Origin: Borreliella afzelii
Lineage (GTDB): Bacteria > Spirochaetota > Spirochaetia > Borreliales > Borreliaceae
NCBI RefSeq assembly: GCF_014202295.1
Contig: NZ_JACHGM010000002.1
Location: forward strand, 223,039-287,038
Direction: 5' to 3'
Length of the DNA stretch: 64,000 bases
Shown piece by piece: positions 17,658-26,792 of the stretch; the first letter of the stretch is position 1; every line of letters starts with the position of its first letter. Position numbers and translations under genes: made by a program. The notes below the pieces were generated by a model. It ran no database searches, was not told where the DNA came from, and worked only from the letters and a program-made list of their open reading frames with translations.

Positions 17658-18475
17658 GCTCTTTGTCCTAATACCAACGCTCTTGCTCTTTTTTCAAGAT
17701 CATAAATGGTTTTTAAATGTGAAAACCCTTTTTTGATTGCAAAATCTTTCAAACTTTTTATTTGCCAAGGAGCCGATTCTATTATTATGAGTCCATTTGG
17801 GTTAAGTTTTTCTTTTGCTTGGCTTAATATTTTTCTGGAAATATTAAGCCCATCTTTTCCGAATCCTAATAGAGCTTTTGCGGGTTCTTTTTTTATTTTA
17901 TTTTTGATTTCTAATTCTTCTTTGTTTAAATAAGGAGGATTTGTAATGATTATATCAATCCTTCCTTTTATACATTTTAGCAAATTAGAGTGGATTATTT
18001 CTACAAATTTTTCAAGTTTGAGCTTTTTTGTATTTTTTTCAACTATTTGTAAAGCTTTTATTGAAATATCTGAGAGCATTACTTTTTTTTTCATGTAATA
18101 GGCAATGGAAATTCCTATGCATCCGCTTCCACAGCATAAGTCCAATATTTTTTTAAAGCCATTTTGTTGGATTTGAATTAATGCTTCTTCTACTAAACAT
18201 TCTGTATCAAATCTTGGGATTAAGACATGCTTGTTTAGAGTAAATTCAATACCCATAAATTCCTTTTTTTTTAGTATGTAGTGAATAGGAGTTCCTTTTT
18301 CTATTTTATCTATGTGATCAAAAAAAAGGTTTTTTTCTTTTTTTGTTAAGCTTTTTTTTATATTTGCAATTATTAACTCTTTTCTGGTTTTTAAAATTAA
18401 TTCAAGTATTAGAAGCGCTTCTATTGTATCTAAATTTTTACTTTTAGCATAATTTATAACTTCGTTTACATTCAT
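17654..18475 (-). CDS. prmC: Release factor glutamine methyltransferase, PrmC/HemK
   Basis: Methylates the glutamine of the GGQ motif in class I release factors. The 273-residue protein has the HemK N-terminal helical domain (to about residue 70), the AdoMet site LDLCCGSGCIGISIAYYMK and the catalytic motif ITNPPYLNKEE. It lies 2 bp downstream of its substrate gene prfA and overlaps rel by 4 bp, a substrate-enzyme pairing seen in many bacteria. Confidence 0.93.
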   Translation of the reverse strand: MNVNEVINYAKSKNLDTIEALLILELILKTRKELIIANIKKSLTKKEKNLFFDHIDKIEKGTPIHYILKKKEFMGIEFTLNKHVLIPRFDTECLVEEALIQIQQNGFKKILDLCCGSGCIGISIAYYMKKKVMLSDISIKALQIVEKNTKKLKLEKFVEIIHSNLLKCIKGRIDIIITNPPYLNKEELEIKNKIKKEPAKALLGFGKDGLNISRKILSQAKEKLNPNGLIIIESAPWQIKSLKDFAIKKGFSHLKTIYDLEKRARALVLGQRA

Positions 18476-18477
18476 TG

Positions 18478-19551
18478 CTATATATTGTTGCTTTTTAATG
18501 TTTGTTCTTGAAGTTCTATTGTCAAGGGGTCAAGAAGTTGATCAAGTTCTCCTTGCATAAATTCTTCTAATTTATAAAGAGTGATGTTTGCTCTGTGATC
18601 TGTTATTCTATTTTGAGGGAAATTATAGGTTCTAATTCTTTCAGATCTATCTCCTGAGCCGACTTGTTGTTTTCTATTGTTTGATCTTTGTTCTTGTTTT
18701 TTGGAATCTTCAAATTCATAAAGTCTTGCTCTTAATATTTTCATTGCTTGATCTTTGTTTTTATGTTGACTTCTTTCATTTTGACACTGTACAACAATTC
18801 CTGTTGGCAGGTGTGTTATTCTTACTGCAGAATCAGTTGTATTAACGTGTTGTCCACCAGCCCCAGATGATCTGTAAACATCAATTCTTAAATCTTTTTC
18901 ATTAATATCAATTTCAGTTTCTTCAATATTAGGTAGTACTGCTACAGTAGCAGCTGAGGTTTGAAGTCTTCCGTTAGACTCTGTTATAGGAATTCTTTGC
19001 ACTCTGTGAACACCACTTTCGTATTTTAATTTTTTAAATACATCTTTTCCTTTAATTTCAAAGATTATTTCTTTAAATCCCCCAAGTTCTGTTTCATTGA
19101 AGTTTATGATTTCTGTTTTCCATTTTTTTTTCTCTGAATATTTTATATACATGCTATAAAGATTATTTGCAAAAAGAGCAGCTTCTTCTCCACCTGTTCC
19201 AGCTCTAATTTCAATTATTATATTTTTACTATCATTTTCATCTTGAGGTAAAAGTAATATTTTTATTTCATGTTCAAGATTTTCCTTTTTTTTATCTAGA
19301 TCAATTAGTTCTTGCTTTATTAGCTCTTTCATTTCTTGTTGCTCTTCTTTTTCCAAGATGGTTTTGTTATCATTAATTTGATTTAGTATGTTTTCGTATT
19401 CAATCTTTTTAGTATTTATTTTTTCTAAGTATGTATATTCTTTTATTATTTTTGAATATTTTTTTTGATTTTTAATTAGATTTATGTCTTGCAATTTTTC
19501 TTCTATCGACTTAATTCTGCTTGTTGCTGAATTTAATTTTTCTAAAAACAT
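18478..19551 (-). CDS. prfA: Peptide chain release factor 1
   Basis: Terminates translation at UAA and UAG. The 357-residue protein carries the catalytic [20 protein letters not shown], upstream family motifs [16 protein letters not shown] and [10 protein letters not shown], and the conserved end [21 protein letters not shown] ribosome site lies 7 nt before the ATG. Length and lack of a programmed frameshift mark it as RF1 and not RF2. It is the first gene of the prfA-prmC-rel run. Confidence 0.95.
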   Translation of the reverse strand: MFLEKLNSATSRIKSIEEKLQDINLIKNQKKYSKIIKEYTYLEKINTKKIEYENILNQINDNKTILEKEEQQEMKELIKQELIDLDKKKENLEHEIKILLLPQDENDSKNIIIEIRAGTGGEEAALFANNLYSMYIKYSEKKKWKTEIINFNETELGGFKEIIFEIKGKDVFKKLKYESGVHRVQRIPITESNGRLQTSAATVAVLPNIEETEIDINEKDLRIDVYRSSGAGGQHVNTTDSAVRITHLPTGIVVQCQNERSQHKNKDQAMKILRARLYEFEDSKKQEQRSNNRKQQVGSGDRSERIRTYNFPQNRITDHRANITLYKLEEFMQGELDQLLDPLTIELQEQTLKSNNI

Positions 19552-19888
19552 TATGATTTCTCCTGAAAGATAGTAATAGTTTATATTAATTTTAGGTTTT
19601 TTTGTTAGACTTTTTAGTAAATTTAGTGTTAAAATGCCCGTTTTTATGTTTTATTTTAATATTCTTTTTTAAAAACTGCTTTTCTAAAATAAATAGAATA
19701 AGCCTGAATAAAAAAATCAATTATATTTTTTTATGTTTTTTTATATAATGAATGTTATTAAGTTGGATATTAAAGTTAGATTAGGTTTTATTGTATTTAT
19801 ATATAGATTGAGCTTTGCGTATTATTTATGGTTGTGTTCAAAGTAGTTAAAGTTATGTCTTTGATAAACCGATTTAAAAGGGGTATTT
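19552..19888. other. 337-bp divergent intergenic region, no convincing gene
   Basis: Very AT-rich spacer between divergent prfA and the TPR gene; it must hold both promoters. A TATAAT at 19744-19749 (+ strand) is the clearest -10-like sequence, without a good -35. A 32-codon frame starting ATG at 19748 overlaps that element, lacks a ribosome site and is not called. I see no hairpin or tRNA. Confidence 0.6.
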
Positions 19889-21028
19889 ATGTTAAATGAA
19901 AAAATTTTGGATGCTTTAGAGGATCTCTCAAAGATTTCTGATGATCAACTTCTTGATGTTACTGAAAAATCAAAAAGAGGATATCAGTTGATTAAAGAAG
20001 AAAGACTTTCTGAAGCAGAAAGTTTGTTTTCTAACATCCTTGAAAAGGACAATGAGAACAATTATGCTCTTGTTGGGCTTGGGGATATTGAAAGGAAAAA
20101 GAATAATTACGATAAAGCAATAGTTTATTATCAAAGATGCCTTATAAAGCATCCAAACAATAATTATGCTCTTTTTGGACTTGGAGATTGTTACAGAAAT
20201 TTGGATAATTATAAAAAAGCTACAGACATATGGGAAGAGTATTTAAAATATGATCCTGAGAATATAACGGTTTTAACAAGAGTTGCGTCGTCTTACAGGA
20301 AATTAAAAAATTTTCAAAAATCCAAGCAAACGTATCTTAAAGTAATGGAATTAATGCCTGAGAATGATTATGCGCTTGTAGGGATTGGCCATTTGTATTA
20401 CGACTTTAAAGAATATAAAGAGGCTTTAAAGTATTGGCTTAAAATGTATGAATTAAATCAATCCAAGGTTGATGTTAGAGTATTAACTTCAATTGGCAAT
20501 TGTTATCGTAAGCTAAGGGAATTTACCAGAGGGATTTATTTTTTTAAAAAAGCCTTAGAAATTTCACCCAGCAATTTTTATGCTATTTTTGGACTTGCTG
20601 ATTGTTATAGGGGAAATAAGGAGTATAAAGAGGCTTTAAAATATTGGCTTGATATTATCGAAAAAGATCCAAAAAATAATTTGGTTCTCACAAGAGTAGG
20701 AGATGCTTATCGCTATTTGAATGATTATGAAAATGCTCAAATTTATTATAAAAAGGCCCTTGATGTTGATTTTGATATGTTTGCTATACTTGGACTTGCT
20801 CTTATTCAAAAGGAGCAAGGTAAATATGAAGAAGCATTAATAGCGATTAAAAGCTTAATAAAAAACAATCCCAAAAATTCAGCATTATATGTGAGTGCTG
20901 CTGAATGTTATGAAGCATTGGGTCAGATTGGAAATGCTGTTGATATTTTATCAAGCTTTTTACATCTTGGCATGAAAAATATTATTGTTATTGACTACCT
21001 TACAGCTCTTAGGAAAAAAATGGAATGA
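19889..21028 (+). CDS. Cytoplasmic TPR-repeat protein
   Basis: A 379-residue protein built almost entirely of tetratricopeptide repeats, roughly nine from residue ~30 onward, with clear 34-residue periodicity (NNYALVGLGDIERKKNNYDK, NNYALFGLGDCYRNLDNYKK, NDYALVGIGHLYYDFKEYKE). There is no signal peptide or membrane segment. TPR arrays are protein-binding scaffolds, and the partner cannot be read from sequence. A strong AAAAGGGG site precedes the ATG. The stop codon overlaps the tatD start, so the two genes are coupled. Confidence 0.8.
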   Translation: MLNEKILDALEDLSKISDDQLLDVTEKSKRGYQLIKEERLSEAESLFSNILEKDNENNYALVGLGDIERKKNNYDKAIVYYQRCLIKHPNNNYALFGLGDCYRNLDNYKKATDIWEEYLKYDPENITVLTRVASSYRKLKNFQKSKQTYLKVMELMPENDYALVGIGHLYYDFKEYKEALKYWLKMYELNQSKVDVRVLTSIGNCYRKLREFTRGIYFFKKALEISPSNFYAIFGLADCYRGNKEYKEALKYWLDIIEKDPKNNLVLTRVGDAYRYLNDYENAQIYYKKALDVDFDMFAILGLALIQKEQGKYEEALIAIKSLIKNNPKNSALYVSAAECYEALGQIGNAVDILSSFLHLGMKNIIVIDYLTALRKKME

Positions 21029-21834
21029 TGAACTGTGTACTTGAAACTGAAAAATCTATTTTTTTTGATAAATTAATAGATACTCATGTTCATTTTTATG
21101 AATTAAAGAAAAGATCTTTAGATGTCAATTATATTATTAATGAATGTTTTAAAAACGGCTTTTCTTATTTTCTTGACGTTGGTTTACATCCCGATGATTT
21201 TAATAGTAGAAAAGATCTTTTAAGCTCATATTCTAATGTGTTTTTAACAGCAGGTATTCATCCTTTAAATTTAGGTGATAATTTTAAAGATGATATCAAA
21301 CAGCTTGAAAAGATTTTAATTAGTGAAAATGTTGTTGCCGTTGGCGAGATAGGTCTTGATTATTTTAAGGCAGATAACAAGAGATTGCAAATCAAAGTTT
21401 TTGAAGAGCAATTATATTTGGCTGGTAGATATAAAAAGCCAGTTATTTTACATATAAGAGATGCTTATGATGATGCCTATAATATTGTAAAGTCTTTAAA
21501 TTTTTTAAATAGGGGTATATTACATTGTTATTCAGGAAGTTATGAGCATGCTAAAAAATTTATTGATTTGGGATTTAAAGTTTCTTTTTCAGGTAATATA
21601 ACTTTTAAAAATGCAGAACCTTTAAGGATTGTTGTTGGAAAATTAAATGCTAACGATCTTTTAATAGAAACGGATAGTCCTTTTTTAGCCCCAGTGCCGT
21701 TAAGAGGTAAAATAAATTCCCCCTTGTTTTTAGGATATGTATGTCTTGAGATTGCAAGGATTAAGAATTGCTCTGCTAATGATATTGCTATTGCCGTATA
21801 CAATAGCTTTAAAGATCTTTTATTGTTACATTAA
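21025..21834 (+). CDS. tatD: TatD-family metal-dependent DNase
   Basis: A TIM-barrel hydrolase of the TatD family (3'-5' DNA exonuclease and related activities). The 269-residue protein has the metal-binding DTHVHF near the N-terminus, AGIHP, VAVGEIGLDYF, PVILHIRDA, LHCYSGS and the terminal ligand ETDSPFLAP. These cover the usual His, Glu and Asp ligands. A second ATG lies one codon downstream, so the exact start is uncertain by one residue. It is followed by a convergent lipoprotein gene after 55 bp. Confidence 0.9.
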   Translation: MMNCVLETEKSIFFDKLIDTHVHFYELKKRSLDVNYIINECFKNGFSYFLDVGLHPDDFNSRKDLLSSYSNVFLTAGIHPLNLGDNFKDDIKQLEKILISENVVAVGEIGLDYFKADNKRLQIKVFEEQLYLAGRYKKPVILHIRDAYDDAYNIVKSLNFLNRGILHCYSGSYEHAKKFIDLGFKVSFSGNITFKNAEPLRIVVGKLNANDLLIETDSPFLAPVPLRGKINSPLFLGYVCLEIARIKNCSANDIAIAVYNSFKDLLLLH

Positions 21835-21889
21835 ATTGCTTATTTATAACTATTTGCGTGCATATTATTGGTTGCAAATTTAATCATTT

Positions 21890-22630
21890 TTATTGTTTAT
21901 AAATATTAAATTCATATTGAAAATTTTTTTCAACTTCTTTTACTATTCTCATTAAATCAGATTCTTTAAGGGTGATTAAATATTTTAGCTTAATAATTTT
22001 TAAGTCTTTTCTTGTATTGCCAATTAATACAAATTTTATATTTTTGAAAAAAGGCGAATTTGATATCTTTTTTAAAATAATATTATTATCTCTTAAAGAG
22101 AACAATATTATTGTTTGTATTTGGGGAGTAATAAATGTTTTTATATAGGATATGTTTGCTTCGTTTATTAGGGTAATATTAATATTTTTTTCTTGGCTTT
22201 TTTTTTCCAAGTATTCAAGATCTTCGTTATTTAGAGATTTGTCTCTAAATAGTAATGTTTTTTGCAAGTCTATTGATTTTCCGTTAAGTAAGAGATCAAT
22301 AGACTTTTTGAGAGAAAATTTTATTTTTGATAGATGAAAAATTTTCTCTTTTAGAATTTCGTTATTTAGTATTTCAGTGGTTGATTTGTGGGTTAATAGT
22401 ATTTTTTTTGTTGTTTTAAGCTTGTCTTTTGTAATTTCTAAATTTTTATCATTTATAAATAATATTTTGTTTTTTATGAATGGAGTTTTTTGAATTTCAA
22501 AAAAATATTCGGTTGCATCCGAGAAAATTATTGCATAATCAAATTGTTTTTCAATAATGGAATATTTTTTGCATCCTTGTGTTAAAATTGCTAAGATCGC
22601 AATTACAACGAGTGTTTTTGGGCCAGTCAT
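21890..22630 (-). CDS. Lipoprotein of unknown function
   Basis: An approximately 246-residue protein with a short lipoprotein signal (MTGPKTLVVIAILAILTQGC), the cysteine following LTQG. The body has alternating short beta-like and charged segments without a recognised motif. The frame also opens at an ATG five codons earlier (22645), which would overlap the upstream gene by 14 bp; the internal ATG gives a more normal signal peptide and a 1-bp gap. No strong ribosome site separates the two. It is probably co-transcribed with the upstream membrane protein. Confidence 0.7.
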   Translation of the reverse strand: MTGPKTLVVIAILAILTQGCKKYSIIEKQFDYAIIFSDATEYFFEIQKTPFIKNKILFINDKNLEITKDKLKTTKKILLTHKSTTEILNNEILKEKIFHLSKIKFSLKKSIDLLLNGKSIDLQKTLLFRDKSLNNEDLEYLEKKSQEKNINITLINEANISYIKTFITPQIQTIILFSLRDNNIILKKISNSPFFKNIKFVLIGNTRKDLKIIKLKYLITLKESDLMRIVKEVEKNFQYEFNIYKQ

Positions 22631-22631
22631 T

Positions 22632-23285
22632 TTATTTTCTAACATACTTATTATTAATTGCTATGAGTATTAAAACTAATGCAAATATTGTTAAGGCATA
22701 GATGCGCATATTAGTTAGAATTAATGTTTTTAAGGTTGTAATAAATAATCCTAAGAATAGAATAGGAGAAAGAATGATTTTGTATTCTTTTACTGAGTAT
22801 TTTTGGCATTTTTTAATTTTCTTTTCAAAGATTATTGCTGAAAATATTAACTCTATTGCATTAAGTATTGGTAATTCAATATATTCATAGATTCCAAAAA
22901 CTTTGCTATTTAGGATTGCTATTTCTAGGTTTTTAGAAAATATTAGTCCGAATGCGAAATATATAAGAATTGTTAAATTTACTCTAAATGAAGAATTTTC
23001 ATTTAGAGTAAAAAAAAATATAAATATTAATAGTGGGAATATATAGTAGTATAAGTGTTCTTTGATAAATATGGAAATTCCTAGGCCTATTATTGATGTA
23101 TAATTTAATTCAAATGGTCTGTATAAAATAAATTCTTGAGTTAAATAAAGAAAAGAAAAAAATGTTATTGCAAAAAATATTGCTAAAACATGTGCTTGGG
23201 TATTTTTTGCTTTATTTTGTTTTAACTGGATATTCATATAAATTTTTAACATTAGTGGTAGACTTGTTAATAAAAATAAATTCAT
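22632..23285 (-). CDS. Polytopic membrane protein, unknown function
   Basis: A 217-residue hydrophobic protein with about six predicted membrane segments, for example HVLAIFFAITFFSFLYL, LYYYIFPLLIFIFFF and IILSPILFLGLFITT. No transporter signature is recognised. It sits immediately upstream of the lipoprotein gene on the same strand. The ribosome site is weak. Confidence 0.7.
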   Translation of the reverse strand: MNLFLLTSLPLMLKIYMNIQLKQNKAKNTQAHVLAIFFAITFFSFLYLTQEFILYRPFELNYTSIIGLGISIFIKEHLYYYIFPLLIFIFFFTLNENSSFRVNLTILIYFAFGLIFSKNLEIAILNSKVFGIYEYIELPILNAIELIFSAIIFEKKIKKCQKYSVKEYKIILSPILFLGLFITTLKTLILTNMRIYALTIFALVLILIAINNKYVRK

Positions 23286-23478
23286 TGTAAGTACAATTCT
23301 ACTTTTAAACGTTTTTTAAATCAATCGATTGACTAAAAACTTGTGTGATTTGGATATTTATTTTTTATTAATGTTATTAATTTTATTACTTTTTGCAAAC
23401 ATTATTCTTAGAATTTACTTTTTAGTGAATGTATATTAAAATTAAGTATTAATTGATTTAGGAGTATATATTTTTTAG

Positions 23479-24039
23479 ATGATAAATAGAAATGCCAATA
23501 GAGATAGGGATAGGTCCAGATCAAATGACAAGGAATTGAAAATTAATTACAGAATTAAGGCTCGTGAGGTAAGAGTTATTTTTGAAAATGGAACACAAGA
23601 GGTTTTGTCGATTGAAGATGCTATTAAAAAAGCAAAAGAAGCTGGGCTTGATTTGGTTGAGGTTTCTCCCAATGTGTCTCCTCCGGTTTGTAAAATTATT
23701 GATTATGGAAAATATAAATTCCATCAAGAAAAGCGTCAAAAAGAGCAAAAAAAGAATCAAAAAGTAATTAAGCTTAAGGAAGTCAGAATGCAACCCAAGA
23801 TAGATACTCATGACCTTGATTTTAAATCAAAAAACATTTTGAGTTTTCTCAAAGACGGCAATAAGGTTAAAGTTACAATAAGATTTAGAGGTCGTGAACT
23901 TGCTCATACATATTTAGGATATGGTATTTTAAATAGTATCCTTGAAAAAGTAGGGGATGTGAATTATGTTTTGGAGTCTGCAGCTAAAATGGAAGGGAAG
24001 ACAATGTTTTTGATTGTAGCGCCTAAGTTTAAAAAATAA
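23479..24039 (+). CDS. infC: Translation initiation factor IF-3
   Basis: A 186-residue IF3 with an unusually charged N-terminal extension ([12 protein letters not shown]) before the family core [34 protein letters not shown] and [11 protein letters not shown], and C-terminal domain RFRGRELAH. The in-frame stop TAG directly precedes the ATG, so the start cannot lie further upstream, yet the GGAG site (23461-23464) is 14 nt from the ATG, an unusually long spacing. It heads the conserved infC-rpmI-rplT operon. The 193-bp leader upstream shows no clear L20-type regulatory structure. Confidence 0.93.
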   Translation: MINRNANRDRDRSRSNDKELKINYRIKAREVRVIFENGTQEVLSIEDAIKKAKEAGLDLVEVSPNVSPPVCKIIDYGKYKFHQEKRQKEQKKNQKVIKLKEVRMQPKIDTHDLDFKSKNILSFLKDGNKVKVTIRFRGRELAHTYLGYGILNSILEKVGDVNYVLESAAKMEGKTMFLIVAPKFKK

Positions 24040-24061
24040 GTATTAAATTAAAGGGGATGAA

Positions 24062-24262
24062 ATGGCAAATAAGATGAAAACACGTAAAAGTGCAAAAAAA
24101 AGGTATTCTTTTACTGTAAATGGTAAGGTTAAGTATAAAAAACAAAATTTAAGGCATATTTTGACAAAAAAATCTTCTAAGCGTAAGAGAAATTTAAGAA
24201 AATCGGGCAATCTTTCTTGTTTTGAAGTTAAAAGAATTAAAACTTTATTACCTTATGATTAA
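24062..24262 (+). CDS. rpmI: 50S ribosomal protein L35
   Basis: A 66-residue basic protein with the L35 signature [21 protein letters not shown] and [16 protein letters not shown]. An AGGGGAT ribosome site precedes the ATG. It lies between infC (22 bp) and rplT (20 bp), the standard order. Confidence 0.95.
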   Translation: MANKMKTRKSAKKRYSFTVNGKVKYKKQNLRHILTKKSSKRKRNLRKSGNLSCFEVKRIKTLLPYD

Positions 24263-24282
24263 AATAATTTTAGGAGATAGAT

Positions 24283-24630
24283 ATGGCTAGAGCTAAAAAC
24301 GGTACAGTGCACGTTGCAAGGCGTAAGCGAATTTTAAAAAAGACAAAAGGGTTTTGGGGTACAAAAAAGAGCAATTATAAAAAAGCTAAGGATACCTTGA
24401 GAAAGGGTATGATGTATGCTACAAGGGATAGAAAAACTAGAAAAAGAGATTTTAGACGCTTATGGATTTCAAGAATTTCAGCTGCTTTAAGTGATACTGG
24501 GGTTAGCTATTCAAGATTTATTGAGGGGTTGTTGAAGTCTAATATAAAAATTAATAGGAAAATTTTGTCTAATTTGGCAATTGAAGATATTGAAGCTTTT
24601 AAAAAAATTGTTTTAGAAATAAGAAGGTAA
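24283..24630 (+). CDS. rplT: 50S ribosomal protein L20
   Basis: A 115-residue L20 needed for early 50S assembly. Signature regions are RAKNGTVHVARRKRILKKTK, GFWGTKKSNYKKAK, RDRKTRKRDFRRLWI and GVSYSRFIEGLL. The ribosome site is TAGGAGA. It ends the infC-rpmI-rplT run. Confidence 0.96.
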   Translation: MARAKNGTVHVARRKRILKKTKGFWGTKKSNYKKAKDTLRKGMMYATRDRKTRKRDFRRLWISRISAALSDTGVSYSRFIEGLLKSNIKINRKILSNLAIEDIEAFKKIVLEIRR

Positions 24631-24723
24631 AGAATCAAAACTCCTGGGAGGTTTAATTTTAAGAATTAGAGTTATTTTTTTGCGACATCTCATTAAATTT
24701 AGGGATTTGAGTATTTTTAGTCG

Positions 24724-24789
24724 ATGACAGCTAAAAGCAATTCAAAGATTAAGGATAAAAATTCCGCCTTGAAAAATAGCGCTAAATAA
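24724..24789 (+). CDS. Possible 21-residue mini-ORF after rplT
   Basis: ATG to TAA encodes 21 residues rich in Lys, Ser, Asn and Ala (MTAKSNSKIKDKNSALKNSA then K). The composition is polar and unlike random AT-rich translation, but there is no clear ribosome site and a stop lies two codons upstream. It could be a small basic peptide, a remnant, or chance. Confidence 0.2.
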   Translation: MTAKSNSKIKDKNSALKNSAK

Positions 24790-24844
24790 AAACATTCTTA
24801 TGTTGGCTTTTTGGGAGTTTAATTTATATTTAAGGATTATTATT

Positions 24845-25105
24845 GTGCAGCTTATTTCTCTTAATAATATTGAAAAGCAAGAGAGTTTTATTTATTATAG
24901 AAATGTATATTTTGCTGATGTTATTTATAAATATAACGATGTCCTAGAGATCAAAAAAGTAAAGTTTGTAATTGAGGTCACGCCCTTAGGAGAAAAGCAT
25001 GTCACTATTGATTTTATAGATTTTTTAAATTATCCTGTTTTAAAGTTAATGGTTGCAATTAAAAGGCGTATAATTGATTTGGAATTTAAAGGTAAGCTTC
25101 CTTGA
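24845..25105 (+). CDS. Small conserved-looking protein upstream of tsaE
   Basis: An 86-residue protein of unknown function. The frame opens at an ATG at 24800, but that has no ribosome site and adds an odd hydrophobic tail. The GTG at 24845 is preceded by AAGGAT at a 9-nt spacing and is preferred. The body (YYRNVYFADVIYKYND, EVTPLGEKHVTIDFIDF) is mixed alpha/beta with no known motif. The stop overlaps the TTG start of tsaE, so it is translated as part of a tsaE-tsaB operon. Confidence 0.65.
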   Translation: MQLISLNNIEKQESFIYYRNVYFADVIYKYNDVLEIKKVKFVIEVTPLGEKHVTIDFIDFLNYPVLKLMVAIKRRIIDLEFKGKLP

Positions 25106-25515
25106 TTTTAGAATTTAAATCAGAAAAAAAAATGATAAATTTTTCCAAATCTTTTTTTTATCCTTTACCAATTGGTAAAATATTTGTTTTAAGCGGTGAT
25201 ATGGGATCTGGGAAAACCAGTTTTTTAAAGGGGCTTGCTCTTAACCTTGGAATTTCTTATTTTACAAGTCCAACTTATAATATTATTAATGTTTATGATT
25301 TTATAGATTTCAAGTTTTATCATGTTGATTTATATCGGGTGTTTTCTTTGGAAGAATTTGAGCTTATTGGAGGATTGGAAATGCTTGTGGATCTTGACTC
25401 AATTATTGCTATTGAATGGCCACAAATTGCTTTAAGTATTCTTCCAAAAGACAGATTATTTTCTTTGGCTTTTAAAATAGTCGGTTCAGGTAGGGTTATA
25501 GAATTTAATGGTTAA
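25102..25515 (+). CDS. tsaE: tRNA threonylcarbamoyladenosine biosynthesis ATPase TsaE
   Basis: The ATPase that drives the TsaB-TsaD-TsaE complex making t6A37 in ANN-decoding tRNAs. The 137-residue protein has the P-loop SGDMGSGKTSFLKGLA, SPTYNIINVY, FYHVDLYR and IAIEWPQ, all TsaE hallmarks. The start is a TTG overlapping the previous stop, with GGTAAG upstream; it retains the N-terminal strand LEFKSEK of the family. An ATG at 25132 would cut that strand. It overlaps tsaB by 8 bp. Confidence 0.9.
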   Translation: MILEFKSEKKMINFSKSFFYPLPIGKIFVLSGDMGSGKTSFLKGLALNLGISYFTSPTYNIINVYDFIDFKFYHVDLYRVFSLEEFELIGGLEMLVDLDSIIAIEWPQIALSILPKDRLFSLAFKIVGSGRVIEFNG

Positions 25516-26161
25516 TGCGCTTGCATTTGAATATTCATATAAAGCATTGATAGTTTATTGTAGAATTAACAATAAGAATTTTTCATTAGTTGAGCTTAAA
25601 TCAAATTTTAATTTCAGTATTCCAAAAATTTTCAATAATTTTGTAATTAAAAATGACATTGATCTTAATCAAATTAAATTAATTATAAATTCTTGTGGTC
25701 CTGGTTCTTTTACTGGTCTTAGAGTTAGTTTGAGTTTTGTAAAAGGCCTTGCTTTAGGTCTTTCTATTCCTTTTGTCAATATTTCTACATTGGATGTTTT
25801 TGCAAATTTATTTAAAGATAGTTCTAGTGTAATTGTATTAACTTTTACTGCTGGCAAATATTTTCTTGGGCATTATAAAAATCTCGAATTGGTAGGTAAG
25901 ATTTTGTGTTTTTCTAAGGAAGATTTGTTTGAATATCTAGGGCAGATTGATTCAAATTCAGTGCTTACTGGTTACAATCTTGAGAATGTTTGTAAGGAAT
26001 TTAATTATAAATTTAAAATCATTGAAAATTTGAGTTCGTTTGGAAGAATTTTAACAGAACTTGGGATAGCTAAATACTTAAAAAATCGTAAAAGTGATGA
26101 TATTTTATCGGGACCTCTTTACATAAGACAAAGTGATGCAGAGATTAATTTTCATTCTTAA
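25508..26161 (+). CDS. tsaB: tRNA threonylcarbamoyladenosine biosynthesis protein TsaB
   Basis: A non-catalytic, ASKHA-fold partner of TsaD in t6A synthesis. The 217-residue protein carries the hallmark [20 protein letters not shown] and ISTLDVFA. The first residues ([14 protein letters not shown]) correspond to the usual LAIDTS strand but lack its Asp-Thr-Ser, as is seen in divergent TsaB. It is coupled to tsaE by an 8-bp overlap. Its 3' end overlaps csrA on the other strand by 17 bp. Confidence 0.88.
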   Translation: MVNALAFEYSYKALIVYCRINNKNFSLVELKSNFNFSIPKIFNNFVIKNDIDLNQIKLIINSCGPGSFTGLRVSLSFVKGLALGLSIPFVNISTLDVFANLFKDSSSVIVLTFTAGKYFLGHYKNLELVGKILCFSKEDLFEYLGQIDSNSVLTGYNLENVCKEFNYKFKIIENLSSFGRILTELGIAKYLKNRKSDDILSGPLYIRQSDAEINFHS

Positions 26162-26390
26162 AATAATGATTGAATAGACTTTTAATTTTGCCTATATTGT
26201 GTTTGTCTTTTAGTATTGATTTTTTATTTTCTTCTATAATAAATTCATAAATTTCAGATCTAAATATTTTAATGTTTTCAGGAGCTTTAATTGCGATTTT
26301 AACAGTATCTTTTTTTATCTCTAATATTAAAACCTCAATATTAGAGTTTATTTTAATACTTTCATTTACTTTTCTTGACAATACTAGCAT
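26145..26390 (-). CDS. csrA: Carbon storage regulator CsrA
   Basis: An RNA-binding translational repressor, 81 residues, starting [14 protein letters not shown] and continuing [18 protein letters not shown] with [10 protein letters not shown], the full CsrA fold plus a charged tail. In Borrelia it is known to act on the flagellin mRNA leader and to affect motility. It lies 2 bp downstream of fliW, its protein antagonist, with an AAGGA ribosome site. It is last in the flgN-flgK-flgL-fliW-csrA run. Confidence 0.95.
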   Translation of the reverse strand: MLVLSRKVNESIKINSNIEVLILEIKKDTVKIAIKAPENIKIFRSEIYEFIIEENKKSILKDKHNIGKIKSLFNHYFKNEN

Positions 26391-26392
26391 CT

Positions 26393-26791
26393 TTATTCCT
26401 TGAAAACTTTATGGCGTAGGGAGTATTTTTCATTTGTGCATATAGCCTGTTTTCCAAGTAATTTTTTTTTGTTTATTATGATTGGTGCTTTTAGGTTAGC
26501 TGTAATGTCTTTGTAATCATTGACATGCATATTGATTATGCATAGTATAACTTTTTCATCTTCTGCTTTTGCATCAATGTCTGACCAATCTTTTTCCTCG
26601 ATATTTGGCAAGTATTCGTTTAAAAAATTAAAAGGAGATGTTACTAAAAAACTGACGTCTTTATTGATGGATTGCATAATAGAAAAAGGCTTATGCTTAG
26701 AGTCTTTTATTATAAATGTTTTAATGTTTTCAAATCCAAGTATTCCTTCAGGGAAATCGAATTCTATACCTATGCTGTTTTCATTTGTCAT
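26393..26791 (-). CDS. fliW: Flagellar assembly factor FliW
   Basis: A 132-residue protein that binds flagellin and CsrA in other bacteria, so that free flagellin releases FliW, which then inhibits CsrA. Family features visible are [25 protein letters not shown], and [19 protein letters not shown]. The start lies 1 bp after the flgL stop and the ribosome site is weak, so translation is probably coupled. Position between flgL and csrA fits the partner-switch role. Confidence 0.93.
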   Translation of the reverse strand: MTNENSIGIEFDFPEGILGFENIKTFIIKDSKHKPFSIMQSINKDVSFLVTSPFNFLNEYLPNIEEKDWSDIDAKAEDEKVILCIINMHVNDYKDITANLKAPIIINKKKLLGKQAICTNEKYSLRHKVFKE

Positions 26792-26792
26792 C

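Noticed and set aside
19748-19846. 32-codon ORF upstream of the TPR gene
   Set aside because: Its ATG overlaps a TATAAT, there is no ribosome site and the peptide has no pattern.
21835-21889. atttgc/gcaaat repeat between tatD and the lipoprotein gene as terminator
   Set aside because: Six base pairs around a long loop without a T run is too weak.
23286-23478. Possible L20-type autoregulatory leader before infC
   Set aside because: I could not find a convincing long-range pairing or L20-binding mimic by eye.
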